6,579 nucleotides of DNA from DATKDU01 sp035512595 (GTDB lineage: Bacteria > Planctomycetota > Planctomycetia > Pirellulales > Pirellulaceae): the NCBI GenBank assembly GCA_035512595.1, contig DATKDU010000475.1, forward strand, positions 1 to 6,579. Direction: 5' to 3'. Under the pieces are notes generated by a model, which ran no database searches, had not been told where the DNA came from, and was given only the letters and a program-made list of their open reading frames with translations. This document shows, piece by piece, positions 1-5,327 of the stretch (position 1 is its first letter; each line of letters begins with the position of its first letter). The position numbers and the translations under genes were made by a program.

Positions 1-219
1 GTAGGGCAGGGGAAGACGCTTGAACAGGCGCTCGCCGGCAAGCAGACGGTCGCCGAGGGCGTCGTGACCACGAAGAGCGCGCTGGCGCTCGCAGAACGGG
101 AGGGGGTCGAGATGCCGATCGCCACCATGGTGTACCGCATCTTGTTTGACGGCCATCCGGCCTCGCGCGCTGTGCCGGAGCTGATGGCGCGCGGGCTGCG
201 CCAGGAGCAGGACGCATGA
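1..219 (+). CDS. gpsA: Glycerol-3-phosphate dehydrogenase [NAD(P)+], C-terminal fragment
   Basis: This is the last 72 residues of a gene that begins before the window, read in frame from base 1 and ending at TGA 217-219. GpsA reduces dihydroxyacetone phosphate to sn-glycerol 3-phosphate, the backbone for membrane phospholipids, in the cytoplasm. The visible part matches the all-helical C-terminal substrate domain of the family: a GKTLEQAL segment, the conserved VAEGVVTTKSALALAE helix, then EMPIATMVYRILFDG and a short polar tail. The catalytic lysine and the NAD-binding fold lie outside the window. The reading frame is intact to the normal family end, so the insertion sequence that starts only a few bases after the stop has not truncated the protein. 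It may instead have cut gpsA off from the merR-surE-pcm operon downstream. The family assignment rests on recognised motifs. Confidence 0.9.
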   Translation, partial: VGQGKTLEQALAGKQTVAEGVVTTKSALALAEREGVEMPIATMVYRILFDGHPASRAVPELMARGLRQEQDA

Positions 220-228
220 GACACCCTG

Positions 229-234
229 TGTCAA
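229..234 (-). promoter_or_regulatory. Outward TTGACA (-35 box) at the element's right end
   Basis: On the minus strand 234-229 reads TTGACA, a perfect sigma-70 -35 hexamer, a few bases inside the proposed core at 222-221 and pointing out of the element. In IS110 elements the circular form is known to join right end to left end and so complete a promoter for the bridge RNA. AATAGT (1702-1697) in the leader could serve as the -10, but the spacing depends on the unresolved left end and does not come out at 17 nt for the boundary I list. In the integrated form the hexamer would face the gpsA 3' end. The hexamer is seen; its role is inferred. Confidence 0.4.
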
Positions 235-245
235 GCTCGAATGAT

Positions 246-1478
246 TCATGCTGCCTTGGGAAGGAAGGGTTGAGCGTTGCCGTGTCGGGTGGGGTTGTAG
301 GAGACGTGGTGCTGCCAACAGGACCAGAGGACCCGCAGCCAAGCGGCGGCGAGGATGCGCACCGCGTGGGGGTGGTCACATCCCCGGCTTCGTGCACGGG
401 CATAAACAGCTGCGGCCCAGGCATGGCCGTGGCGGGAGTTGTCCGCCCAGGTCGTCACCGCAGCGCGGAGCCGCTTATTGCACGCGAAGCGACAGGCGAC
501 GGTGCGATGCTTTCCGGAGCTGCGGGTGACTGGTGCGACCCCCGCTTCGGCGGCGAGTTGTGCTGGGCTGCTGAAGCGACGGCGATCCTCCCCGAGTTCA
601 GCGAGAAGCTGGGCGGCATTGACGCTCCCCGTGCGGGGAAAGCTCTGCACGAGCGCGCCATCGGGGTGCTGAGCCAAGTGGGCTGCGAGCATGCTGTCGA
701 GGTCCTTCAGTTGCAGCACCAGCGGCCGGAGAACGTTCACGAGGGCCAGCACGAGTTGCCCCTTGGTCTCGCATTCCAGCGGGCCCGCCTGCCCGAGGGG
801 AGCCGCTCGCAGGCGGGCAAGGAGGGCGGTCGGCGATCGGCGTCCGCAATAGTGGTGGCGCACGAGAAAGCGTTTGAGGCGCGCTTCTCCGAGACGGCTG
901 GCGTGCTCCGGACTGGGGTAGTGCTCCAGGAAGCTCAGGGCGATCGGGCTATCGATGTCCGCAAAAATGGCGGCAGCGCCGGGCCAGAAACTTTCGAGCA
1001 GACTGCGCAACTGATTTGCGAGCTGGACGCGGGTGCCGACCAGATCATCGCGGGTACGGACGGCCGCCCGCAACGCACGCGTGGTCTCCGAGGGGGCCAA
1101 GAGCGGGGCAAAGCGGTGGCCGTCGGTGCGGAGGAGATCGGCCACGATATAGGCGTCGTCCGTATCGCTCTTCACGCGTGCGGCGTGGTAACGAGGCCGG
1201 CTGGCGTGCAAGGCGTTGGGATGAATGGGAATCACGACGTACCCTCGGTCGAGCAGGGTATCCACGAGCAGTCCGGAAGGCCGCTCAATGCCGACGCGCA
1301 AAGAGCCGGGGGCGGCCAGCCGCCGCAGTCGCGCGTCCAACTCGGCCAACCCCGCCGCGGAATGGGGGATCTGGAACGCGGTCACGACGCTGCCCGTGTC
1401 CTCGAGGACGCAAACGTCATGATGATCGCTCGCCCAGTCGATGCCTACGGTGTAACTTCGCACGGCAGTACGGGTCAT
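246..1478 (-). CDS. IS110-family DEDD transposase/recombinase
   Basis: This 410-residue recombinase moves the element. IS110 enzymes form synaptic complexes in which a bridge RNA pairs with both donor and target DNA. The N-terminal RuvC-like DEDD domain is visible: D14 in VGIDWASDHHD, E65 in RVGIERPSG, and D105/D108 in KSDTDDAYIVADLLR. A helical middle follows, then the C-terminal transposase_20-type domain (about 275-390) with SFPRTGSVNAAQLLAELG, EAGVAPVTRSSGKHR and a late NPTRHG. The nucleophilic serine is probably S320 or S321. The frame can be extended upstream to 1580, but ATG 1478 is chosen because a GGAGGT Shine-Dalgarno (1484-1489) lies 5 nt before it and the extra 34 residues fall in the structured RNA region. 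Length is normal and the frame is unbroken, so the enzyme may be active. Confidence 0.93.
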   Translation of the reverse strand: MTRTAVRSYTVGIDWASDHHDVCVLEDTGSVVTAFQIPHSAAGLAELDARLRRLAAPGSLRVGIERPSGLLVDTLLDRGYVVIPIHPNALHASRPRYHAARVKSDTDDAYIVADLLRTDGHRFAPLLAPSETTRALRAAVRTRDDLVGTRVQLANQLRSLLESFWPGAAAIFADIDSPIALSFLEHYPSPEHASRLGEARLKRFLVRHHYCGRRSPTALLARLRAAPLGQAGPLECETKGQLVLALVNVLRPLVLQLKDLDSMLAAHLAQHPDGALVQSFPRTGSVNAAQLLAELGEDRRRFSSPAQLAAEAGVAPVTRSSGKHRTVACRFACNKRLRAAVTTWADNSRHGHAWAAAVYARARSRGCDHPHAVRILAAAWLRVLWSCWQHHVSYNPTRHGNAQPFLPKAA

Positions 1479-1517
1479 CCTGCACCTCCAGAGAGTAGGG
1501 GGTGCGTCTCCGGTGTA

Positions 1518-1681
1518 GGCAGGTCCCGCCGATCGCTCACTGATCGGCGCTCCAGGCTTCAGGTTGCCCGGGCGCAACACCCTGTTGTCGGTTGGGGCCT
1601 GCCATCCCGGCCGGAGGTGCGAGTCTCATGCGGGCCGTCGCATCGTTCGCGCGGCAAGCGACGCTGGCACTCTCCGACCGG
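1518..1681 (-). ncRNA. Candidate bridge RNA of the IS110 element
   Basis: Read in the transposase sense, the leader has two long stem-loops in tandem. Stem 1 pairs 1681-1667 with 1620-1607: 14 pairs, one U.G wobble that works only in minus-strand RNA, and one bulged A (complement of 1671). It encloses a 46-nt loop whose 3' side (1632-1623, CGCATGAGAC) is exactly complementary to the element's top strand at the gpsA junction 213-222, as expected for a right-target guide. Stem 2 pairs 1603-1595 with 1527-1518: 9 pairs and again one bulged A. Its 5' side (1585-1577, ACAGGGTGT) is identical to the element end at 229-221, as expected for a left-donor guide. A further 8-bp hairpin (1527-1534 with 1542-1549) lies inside loop 2. 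Bridge RNAs are known from IS110 leaders. The exact RNA ends and the left-target and right-donor guides could not be placed. Confidence 0.65.
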
Positions 1682-1744
1682 ACACCGGCGACACACACTA
1701 TTCCTTTGCGCCATTAACCTCGGCGCCAGCAGGAAGGTGGTCCA

Positions 1745-2110
1745 GTGAGCGCCGCGGAGCCGGTTCAGGAGTTCTTCTCCATCGGCGAAGTGTGCGAGAT
1801 CACCGAGCTGAAGCCGCACGTGCTGCGGTACTGGGAGAGCCAGTTCAAGTTCCTCAACCCGGCCAAGAATCGATCCGGGAATCGCGTGTACCAGCGCAAG
1901 GAGATCGAGCTGGTACTCCTGGTGAAGCACCTGCTCTACACGGAGAAGTACACCATCGAGGGCGCACGCCTGAAGGTGGATGAGCATCGCAGGGCCGGGG
2001 ACCTGAAGAGCGTAGCCCGTGCGGCGTTGAGCCTCGAAACCATCGAATCCATGGAGCGTGAGCTGCGCGACCTGTTGCGGCTTCTGCAAGGCAAGGGGGG
2101 AGGCCGTTGA
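1745..2110 (+). CDS. MerR-family transcriptional regulator
   Basis: A 121-residue MerR-type DNA-binding protein. The N-terminal winged helix-turn-helix is clear at about residues 10-80: FFSIGEVCEITELKPHVLRYWE is the HTH, and NRSGNRVYQRKEIELVLLVKHLL is the wing with the usual arginine and tyrosine. The C-terminus is a short helix (about 95-117, ETIESMERELRDLLRLLQ) that would form the dimer coiled coil. No cysteine pair or effector domain is present, so it is not a metal sensor and its ligand is unknown. The start is GTG 1745, preceded by AGGAAGG at 1731-1737. Its stop overlaps the surE start. Small MerR proteins of this kind often sit beside gpsA in GC-rich bacteria. Here the IS separates the two, so expression now needs read-through or a promoter in the 1690-1740 stretch. 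The regulated target cannot be read from the sequence. Confidence 0.88.
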   Translation: MSAAEPVQEFFSIGEVCEITELKPHVLRYWESQFKFLNPAKNRSGNRVYQRKEIELVLLVKHLLYTEKYTIEGARLKVDEHRRAGDLKSVARAALSLETIESMERELRDLLRLLQGKGGGR

Positions 2111-2868
2111 GACTGCTGATTTCCAACGACGACGGCATCCTCGCGCACGGCCTCGAGTGCCTGATTGCGGCCGCGGAACCCCTCGGCGAGGTTTGGGTGG
2201 TGGCGCCCGACCGCGAGCAGAGCGCCATGAGCCATTCGCTCACGCTGCACCATCCGGTGCGGCCCGTGATGCGCGCGGAACGTCGCTGGCAGGTGGATGG
2301 CACCCCGACCGACTGCGTGATGCTCGCGGTCGAGGCGCTGCTGCCCGATCGTCCGGATTTCGTGCTGAGCGGCATCAACCACGGGCAGAACATGGGGGAG
2401 GACGTCCTGTACTCCGGCACCGTGGCCGCGGCCATGGAGGGACTGGCGCTCGGCATCCCGTCTATCGCCATCTCGTTCGCGGGCGGCGACCTCCGTGCCG
2501 ACGTCTCGCAGCTGAAGTCCATGGTGCCGGTGCTCACGCCACTGCTGCGGCACCTGACGTCGCTGTCCCCGTTTCCGTCCAACACCCTCCTGAACGTGAA
2601 CCTTCCGCCGGTGCCGGCCGGCGGCATCGCCGGCGTGCGCCTCACGCGGCTGGGACGCCGGGCCTACTCCGGCTCCATCCAGCCGATGACCGATCCCTGG
2701 GGACGCAAGGTGTTCTGGATCGGCGGCGGCGAGATCAGCTGGTCGGGGGAGCAGGACTCGGACTTCAAGGCCATCGAGGAGGGGTACATCTCGGTGACCC
2801 CGCTGCACCTCGACCTCACGAATTTCGACATCCTCCGATCGGCGGACCGATGGTGGCGAAACCCGTAG
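2107..2868 (+). CDS. surE: 5'/3'-nucleotidase SurE
   Basis: SurE is a metal-dependent phosphatase of nucleoside 5'- and 3'-monophosphates (and of short polyphosphate in some bacteria), linked to stationary-phase survival. The 253-residue protein has the usual length. It opens with MRLLISNDDGI, where D8 and D9 are the metal ligands, followed by VVAPDREQSAMSHSLTL (the conserved serine ligand region), the GTPTDCV segment, and SGINHGQNMGEDVLYSGTVAAAMEG with the ligand asparagine. The start is TTG 2107, supported by the very purine-rich GGGGGGAGG just upstream and by alignment of MRLLISNDDG with family N-termini. The TTG shares TG with the merR stop (TTGA), so termination and re-initiation are probably coupled. 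The 3' end overlaps pcm by 19 nt; surE-pcm is a widely conserved pair. Confidence 0.95.
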   Translation: MRLLISNDDGILAHGLECLIAAAEPLGEVWVVAPDREQSAMSHSLTLHHPVRPVMRAERRWQVDGTPTDCVMLAVEALLPDRPDFVLSGINHGQNMGEDVLYSGTVAAAMEGLALGIPSIAISFAGGDLRADVSQLKSMVPVLTPLLRHLTSLSPFPSNTLLNVNLPPVPAGGIAGVRLTRLGRRAYSGSIQPMTDPWGRKVFWIGGGEISWSGEQDSDFKAIEEGYISVTPLHLDLTNFDILRSADRWWRNP

Positions 2869-3515
2869 AAGGCGAGTTTCGCGGCGCCCGCCGCCGACTG
2901 GTGGAGACCATCCGGTCCAGGGGCATCAACGACCTGGCCGTGCTTCGCGCATTCGAGCTGACGCCGCGGCACCTGTTCGTCCCGACCGGCCTGTACCATC
3001 GCGCGTACGAGGATCAGCCGCTTCCGATCGGAAGCGGCCAGACCATCTCGCAGCCGAGCATCCACGCGAAGTACCTGGAGATTCTCAAGCTCAAGGGTCG
3101 CGAGAAGGTGCTCGAGATCGGCACCGGATCCGGCTACCAGACGGTGCTGCTCGCGCATCTGGTGGCCCAGGTCTTCTCCATCGAGCGCATCCCGGCGCTC
3201 CTGGATCAGGCAAGGGCCAACATCCAGCGGGCCAAGGTGTCAAACGTCTCGCTGCTGCTAGGCGACGGTACGGTGGGCTGGCGGCAGTACGCGCCGTACG
3301 ACGCCATCCTCGTCAGCGCGGCGTCACCCAAGGTGCCGGAGCCGCTCGTGGAACAGCTGGCCGAGGGAGGGAAGCTCCTGATACCGCTCGGCGGGATGGA
3401 GGAGCAGCAACTGGTGATGTTCACCAAGCGCGGCGAGGAACTGGTGCGCGAGAGCATTCTTCCGGTGCGCTTCGTGCCGCTGCTCGGCACACACGGGTGG
3501 TCCGAGGAGACGTGA
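2850..3515 (+). CDS. pcm: Protein-L-isoaspartate O-methyltransferase
   Basis: Pcm uses S-adenosylmethionine to methylate L-isoaspartyl residues formed by ageing of Asn and Asp, starting their repair. The 221-residue protein has family-typical parts in order: an N-terminal helix with RGINDLAVLRAFELTPRHLFV, the substrate-site motif GQTISQPSIHAKYLE (about 63-77), SAM motif I VLEIGTGSGYQTVLLAHL (about 87-104), the acidic FSIERIPALLDQA strand end, and YDAILVSAASPKVPEPLVEQL followed by GGKLLIPLGG. The frame stays open far upstream (to 2058), but that part is a surE shadow. ATG 2850 is chosen because it gives the normal family length and has GGCGGA at 2841-2846. It overlaps surE by 19 nt and its stop overlaps the acylphosphatase start. 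Confidence 0.95.
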   Translation: MVAKPVEGEFRGARRRLVETIRSRGINDLAVLRAFELTPRHLFVPTGLYHRAYEDQPLPIGSGQTISQPSIHAKYLEILKLKGREKVLEIGTGSGYQTVLLAHLVAQVFSIERIPALLDQARANIQRAKVSNVSLLLGDGTVGWRQYAPYDAILVSAASPKVPEPLVEQLAEGGKLLIPLGGMEEQQLVMFTKRGEELVRESILPVRFVPLLGTHGWSEET

Positions 3516-3787
3516 CCGAGCTGCACGTCCGCATCACGGGGATGGTGCAGGGCGTCGGTTACCGCTGGTTCGTGCGCGAGCGAGCGCGTCAGCTTGGACT
3601 GGCGGGATGGGTCCGGAACCTCACCGACGGATCGGTGGAGGTTGCCGCCGCAGGCGAGCCGGGGCAGGTCGACCTGCTACGTGGGGAGCTATTGCGTGGG
3701 CCGAACGGAGCGCATGTTGTGGCAGTGGTTCCTCAGGATGCGCCGCCGAAGGAGCCACTCTCAGCGCCATTCACCATCCTGCGTTGA
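3512..3787 (+). CDS. acyP: Acylphosphatase
   Basis: A 91-residue acylphosphatase that hydrolyses carboxyl-phosphate bonds such as those of acetyl phosphate or 1,3-bisphosphoglycerate. The family signature is complete: ITGMVQGVGYRWFVRERA holds the phosphate-binding loop with catalytic arginine R18, and GWVRNLTDGSVEV holds the catalytic asparagine N36. The single compact domain fills the protein. GTG 3512 is preferred over the in-frame GTG 3497: it makes a GTGA overlap with the pcm stop and has GAGGAG at 3504-3509, although that spacing is short. With 3497 the protein would be 96 residues. As last member of the chain it is probably translated by coupling to pcm. Confidence 0.93.
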   Translation: MTELHVRITGMVQGVGYRWFVRERARQLGLAGWVRNLTDGSVEVAAAGEPGQVDLLRGELLRGPNGAHVVAVVPQDAPPKEPLSAPFTILR

Positions 3788-3805
3788 ATCGCAGTAGGAG
3801 GCATC

Positions 3806-4315
3806 GTGGCTGCACACATCGTGGACGTTGACGGCCATTCGATCCGGCTCGAATACAGCTTGTGGAATGGTAAGGAGCGCGTCCTGCACGACGGCACAGT
3901 GGTTGCCGACATCCGAAGCTATCGTCTCACGACGGCCTACAGCATCGAGGTGCAGGAGCGTGGCACAGCGGTCCGATACGATATTCGAAATGCCGGGGTA
4001 CTGGGATACTCCATTTGGCGAAATGGCGGGATCGTGGGACGGCGCTATCGCCCAGTGGTCGGCTATTTCATGTCGGTCGGCCTGGTCGTCGTTGCTCTCT
4101 TCGGGATCGAGTTGGCTCTCGAGATGTTTGCGGCGCTGGCGGATCCGGTTTCCCCCGTTGCGCGAGCGCTGGGTGACTGGGCGGTGCCAATCGCACTGGT
4201 CGCCTCATTCCCCGGGGGGCGGTGGTTGAAAAAGCTGGTTTCGCGGCCAGTTTCTTCGAACGGAGCCATTCTCGGCGGCACCCACTCGAAAACTGTGGAC
4301 TCTGCGGGCGCCTGA
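3806..4315 (+). CDS. Hypothetical membrane-anchored protein with beta-rich N-terminus
   Basis: I do not recognise this 169-residue protein. The start is GTG 3806 with a good TAGGAGG at 3795-3801. Residues 1-80 alternate hydrophobic and polar positions as in a small beta sandwich, with repeated short patterns (DVDGHSIRLEYSLWNGKERVLHDG, then YSIEVQERG, then YSIWRNGG). The pattern loosely resembles the FAIM1-like beta domain, but that is only a visual impression. Residues about 84-112 are strongly hydrophobic (a membrane helix), and about 125-138 may form a second short one before a basic segment (GGRWLKKLVSRP). There is no signal peptide, so the beta domain probably faces the cytoplasm. The gene is 18 nt after acyP but has its own Shine-Dalgarno. 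It has more A/T-ending codons (aat, tat, gat, att) than its neighbours, so it may be a recent arrival. Its stop lies inside a long hairpin. Confidence 0.7.
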   Translation: MAAHIVDVDGHSIRLEYSLWNGKERVLHDGTVVADIRSYRLTTAYSIEVQERGTAVRYDIRNAGVLGYSIWRNGGIVGRRYRPVVGYFMSVGLVVVALFGIELALEMFAALADPVSPVARALGDWAVPIALVASFPGGRWLKKLVSRPVSSNGAILGGTHSKTVDSAGA

Positions 4316-4355
4316 GGGTCGGCCATGCGTGTCCGTCGAGACCACTCAGGCGCCC
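4306..4355 (+). terminator. Long hairpin overlapping the stop of the hypothetical gene
   Basis: GGGCGCCTGAG (4306-4316) and CTCAGGCGCCC (4345-4355) are perfect 11-bp complements. After one unpaired A (4344), GGTC (4317-4320) pairs with GACC (4340-4343), giving a 15-bp stem. The left arm contains the TGA stop of the hypothetical gene. No U-tract follows directly; the first T-run (tagtttt) is 12 nt later. It could be a weak or factor-assisted terminator, an mRNA 3'-end stabiliser, or a palindromic repeat. Confidence 0.45.
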
Positions 4356-4382
4356 CTAAACGTTGCTAGTTTTCGCCGGCTG

Positions 4383-4456
4383 GCCCCTGTAGCTCAGGTG
4401 GATAGAGCAGCGGTTTCCTAAACCGTTGGCCGGGTGTTCGAGTCACCCCAGGGGCA
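4383..4456 (+). tRNA. tRNA-Arg (anticodon CCU)
   Basis: A full 74-nt cloverleaf can be drawn by eye. The acceptor stem GCCCCTG (4383-4389) pairs with CAGGGGC (4449-4455), with discriminator A4456. The D-arm is GCTC/GAGC. The anticodon stem GCGGT/ACCGT encloses TTCCTAA, so the anticodon is CCT (4417-4419), reading AGG arginine codons. The variable loop is 5 nt, and the T-arm GGGTG/CACCC encloses TTCGAGT. CCA is not encoded. In a GC-rich genome AGG is a minor codon, so this is probably a single-copy, low-use isoacceptor. The next gene starts 48 nt later and may share its transcript. Confidence 0.97.
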
Positions 4457-4504
4457 CTCGAGCAATCCAGACGGCATCCCGTCCGACCTTTCTCCAACGC
4501 TTCA

Positions 4505-5170
4505 ATGACTCCACTTCAGACCCTCGATTCCGAAACCACACCGGCCGAGAACCTTGCCGACTGGCTGCAGCGGAACTCTCGCTTGGTGGGCACGGGCGCC
4601 GTGCTGGTTGTGGTCGCCGGAGCCGGCTACTGGTTTTTCCTGCGGTCCGCGGAGATCAAGCGCGTGAACGCCGAGCGCGGTCTGAACCAGGCCAAGCAGT
4701 CGCTGGCGGCGGGGAATGCGGCGCTCGCCGCCACCGACCTCCAGCGGGTGACCACGCGGTACCGCGGTACGCCGGCCGGCGGGCAAGCCGCCATGTTGCT
4801 GGCCCAGCTGCACTACGAGCAGGCCAGGTTCGCCGAGGGCGTCCAGGTGCTCGAGGCGTATCAGAACCCGCGGACGGCTCGAGCCGACCTTTCCGCCGTA
4901 TGGTCGCTCACGGCAGATGGGCAGACGGCACAGGGACAGCTCGACCAGGCCGCCGAATCGTACCGAAAGGCCGCCGAATCTGCCGCCATGCCTGGAGCCA
5001 GGGCCTTGTTCCTGGCCAAGTCCGCCAGGACGCTGATGGCTGCGGGCAAGAACGCCGAGGCCAGGGCGGTCTGGGAAAGCCTGGTTGATGACCCCGACGC
5101 TGCGGTAGTCCAGAACGAGGCCAGGATCCGCCTGGGCGAGCTTATGGCGCAGCCGGCAGGCAGGAGCTAG
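4505..5170 (+). CDS. YfgM-like tetratricopeptide membrane protein
   Basis: A 221-residue protein with a short polar N-terminus, one membrane helix at about 28-47 (VGTGAVLVVVAGAGYWFFL) and a long alanine-rich helical tail outside the membrane. The tail carries TPR-like pairs of helices (about 52-86, 93-120, 145-160 and 165-195, for example AMLLAQLHYEQARFAEGVQVLEAY and ALFLAKSARTLMAAGKNAEARAVWESLV). Length, topology and the N-terminal ENLADWLQRNSRL just before the helix match the TPR_21/YfgM family (ancillary SecYEG translocon subunit, a periplasmic chaperone linker in E. coli). That role is carried over by similarity of layout only. ATG 4505 gives the expected N-terminus, but no good Shine-Dalgarno is seen, and the gene may depend on read-through from the tRNA. 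It ends just before a strong terminator. Confidence 0.75.
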   Translation: MTPLQTLDSETTPAENLADWLQRNSRLVGTGAVLVVVAGAGYWFFLRSAEIKRVNAERGLNQAKQSLAAGNAALAATDLQRVTTRYRGTPAGGQAAMLLAQLHYEQARFAEGVQVLEAYQNPRTARADLSAVWSLTADGQTAQGQLDQAAESYRKAAESAAMPGARALFLAKSARTLMAAGKNAEARAVWESLVDDPDAAVVQNEARIRLGELMAQPAGRS

Positions 5171-5194
5171 GGTCGGAGTTTAGGTGGGTTGGAG

Positions 5195-5232
5195 GGCCGC
5201 GCGGGCTGACGCCGTCGCGGCCTTTTTTCTTT
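5195..5232 (+). terminator. Intrinsic (rho-independent) terminator
   Basis: GGCCGCG (5195-5201) pairs with CGCGGCC (5216-5222), and an inner CGG/CCG pair extends the stem past a single bulged T5215. The stem is followed at once by TTTTTTCTTTT. It lies 24 nt after the stop of the TPR gene and ends the + strand genes before the dif region. Confidence 0.9.
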
Positions 5233-5286
5233 TGGTTCGACCGGTTTCATGGCTGAGCTCGACCGATTCGGCGACGGGTAGTCGGT

Positions 5287-5320
5287 CAGCACAGGGCGAA
5301 CCTCATGTGCCGCCGTGCTG
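5287..5320. repeat. Imperfect inverted repeat beside the dif site
   Basis: CAGCAC (5287-5292) pairs with GTGCTG (5315-5320), and GGCG (5295-5298) pairs with CGCC (5311-5314) after a 2-nt bulge, leaving a 12-nt loop. It lies 7 nt before the dif candidate in non-coding DNA. No T-run follows on either side, so it is not an obvious terminator. Its role is unknown. Confidence 0.4.
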
Positions 5321-5327
5321 TCGCGCA

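Larger units (their letters stand above)
221..1718 (-). mobile_element. IS110-family insertion sequence (about 1.5 kb)
   Basis: The element holds one DEDD transposase on the minus strand. Its non-coding part is very uneven: only about 23 nt follow the transposase stop, while over 200 nt precede the start. That layout, without clear terminal inverted repeats, is typical of the IS110 group. The gpsA-side end is set by two guide-like matches that meet at 221-222 and suggest a GT core (AC on the + strand). The merR-side end is not resolved. It must lie beyond the bridge-RNA stem that ends at 1681 and before the merR Shine-Dalgarno near 1731. The given coordinate uses the GT at 1718-1717, and GT at 1683-1682 (in GGTGTC, also present at 225-220) is an alternative. 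The element sits between gpsA and merR, reads against both, and leaves their coding sequences intact. Confidence 0.85.

Noticed and set aside
1479..1580. A 34-residue N-terminal extension of the transposase starting at 1580.
   Set aside because: It runs through the RNA stem-loop region, and ATG 1478 has a GGAGGT at ideal spacing and matches family N-termini.
213..1632. CGCATGAGAC and its inverted copy read as terminal inverted repeats of the IS.
   Set aside because: The inner copy is deep in the leader, not at an end, and part of the outer copy is gpsA coding sequence. IS110-group elements generally lack such repeats, and a guide match fits better.
216..1748. A 510-codon + strand open frame spanning the whole IS, starting on an ATGA overlap with the gpsA stop.
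   Set aside because: It is antisense to the transposase, shows no recognisable domain, and arises from codon bias in GC-rich DNA. The minus frame has the full DEDD motif set and a Shine-Dalgarno.
2058..2849. Open frame upstream of pcm that would make a 485-residue protein.
   Set aside because: It is the off-frame shadow of surE; only the part from ATG 2850 has methyltransferase motifs.
4430..4456. tRNA-Arg 3' end as an attachment site for an integrated island.
   Set aside because: I found no second copy of the 3' end in the window and no integrase nearby.
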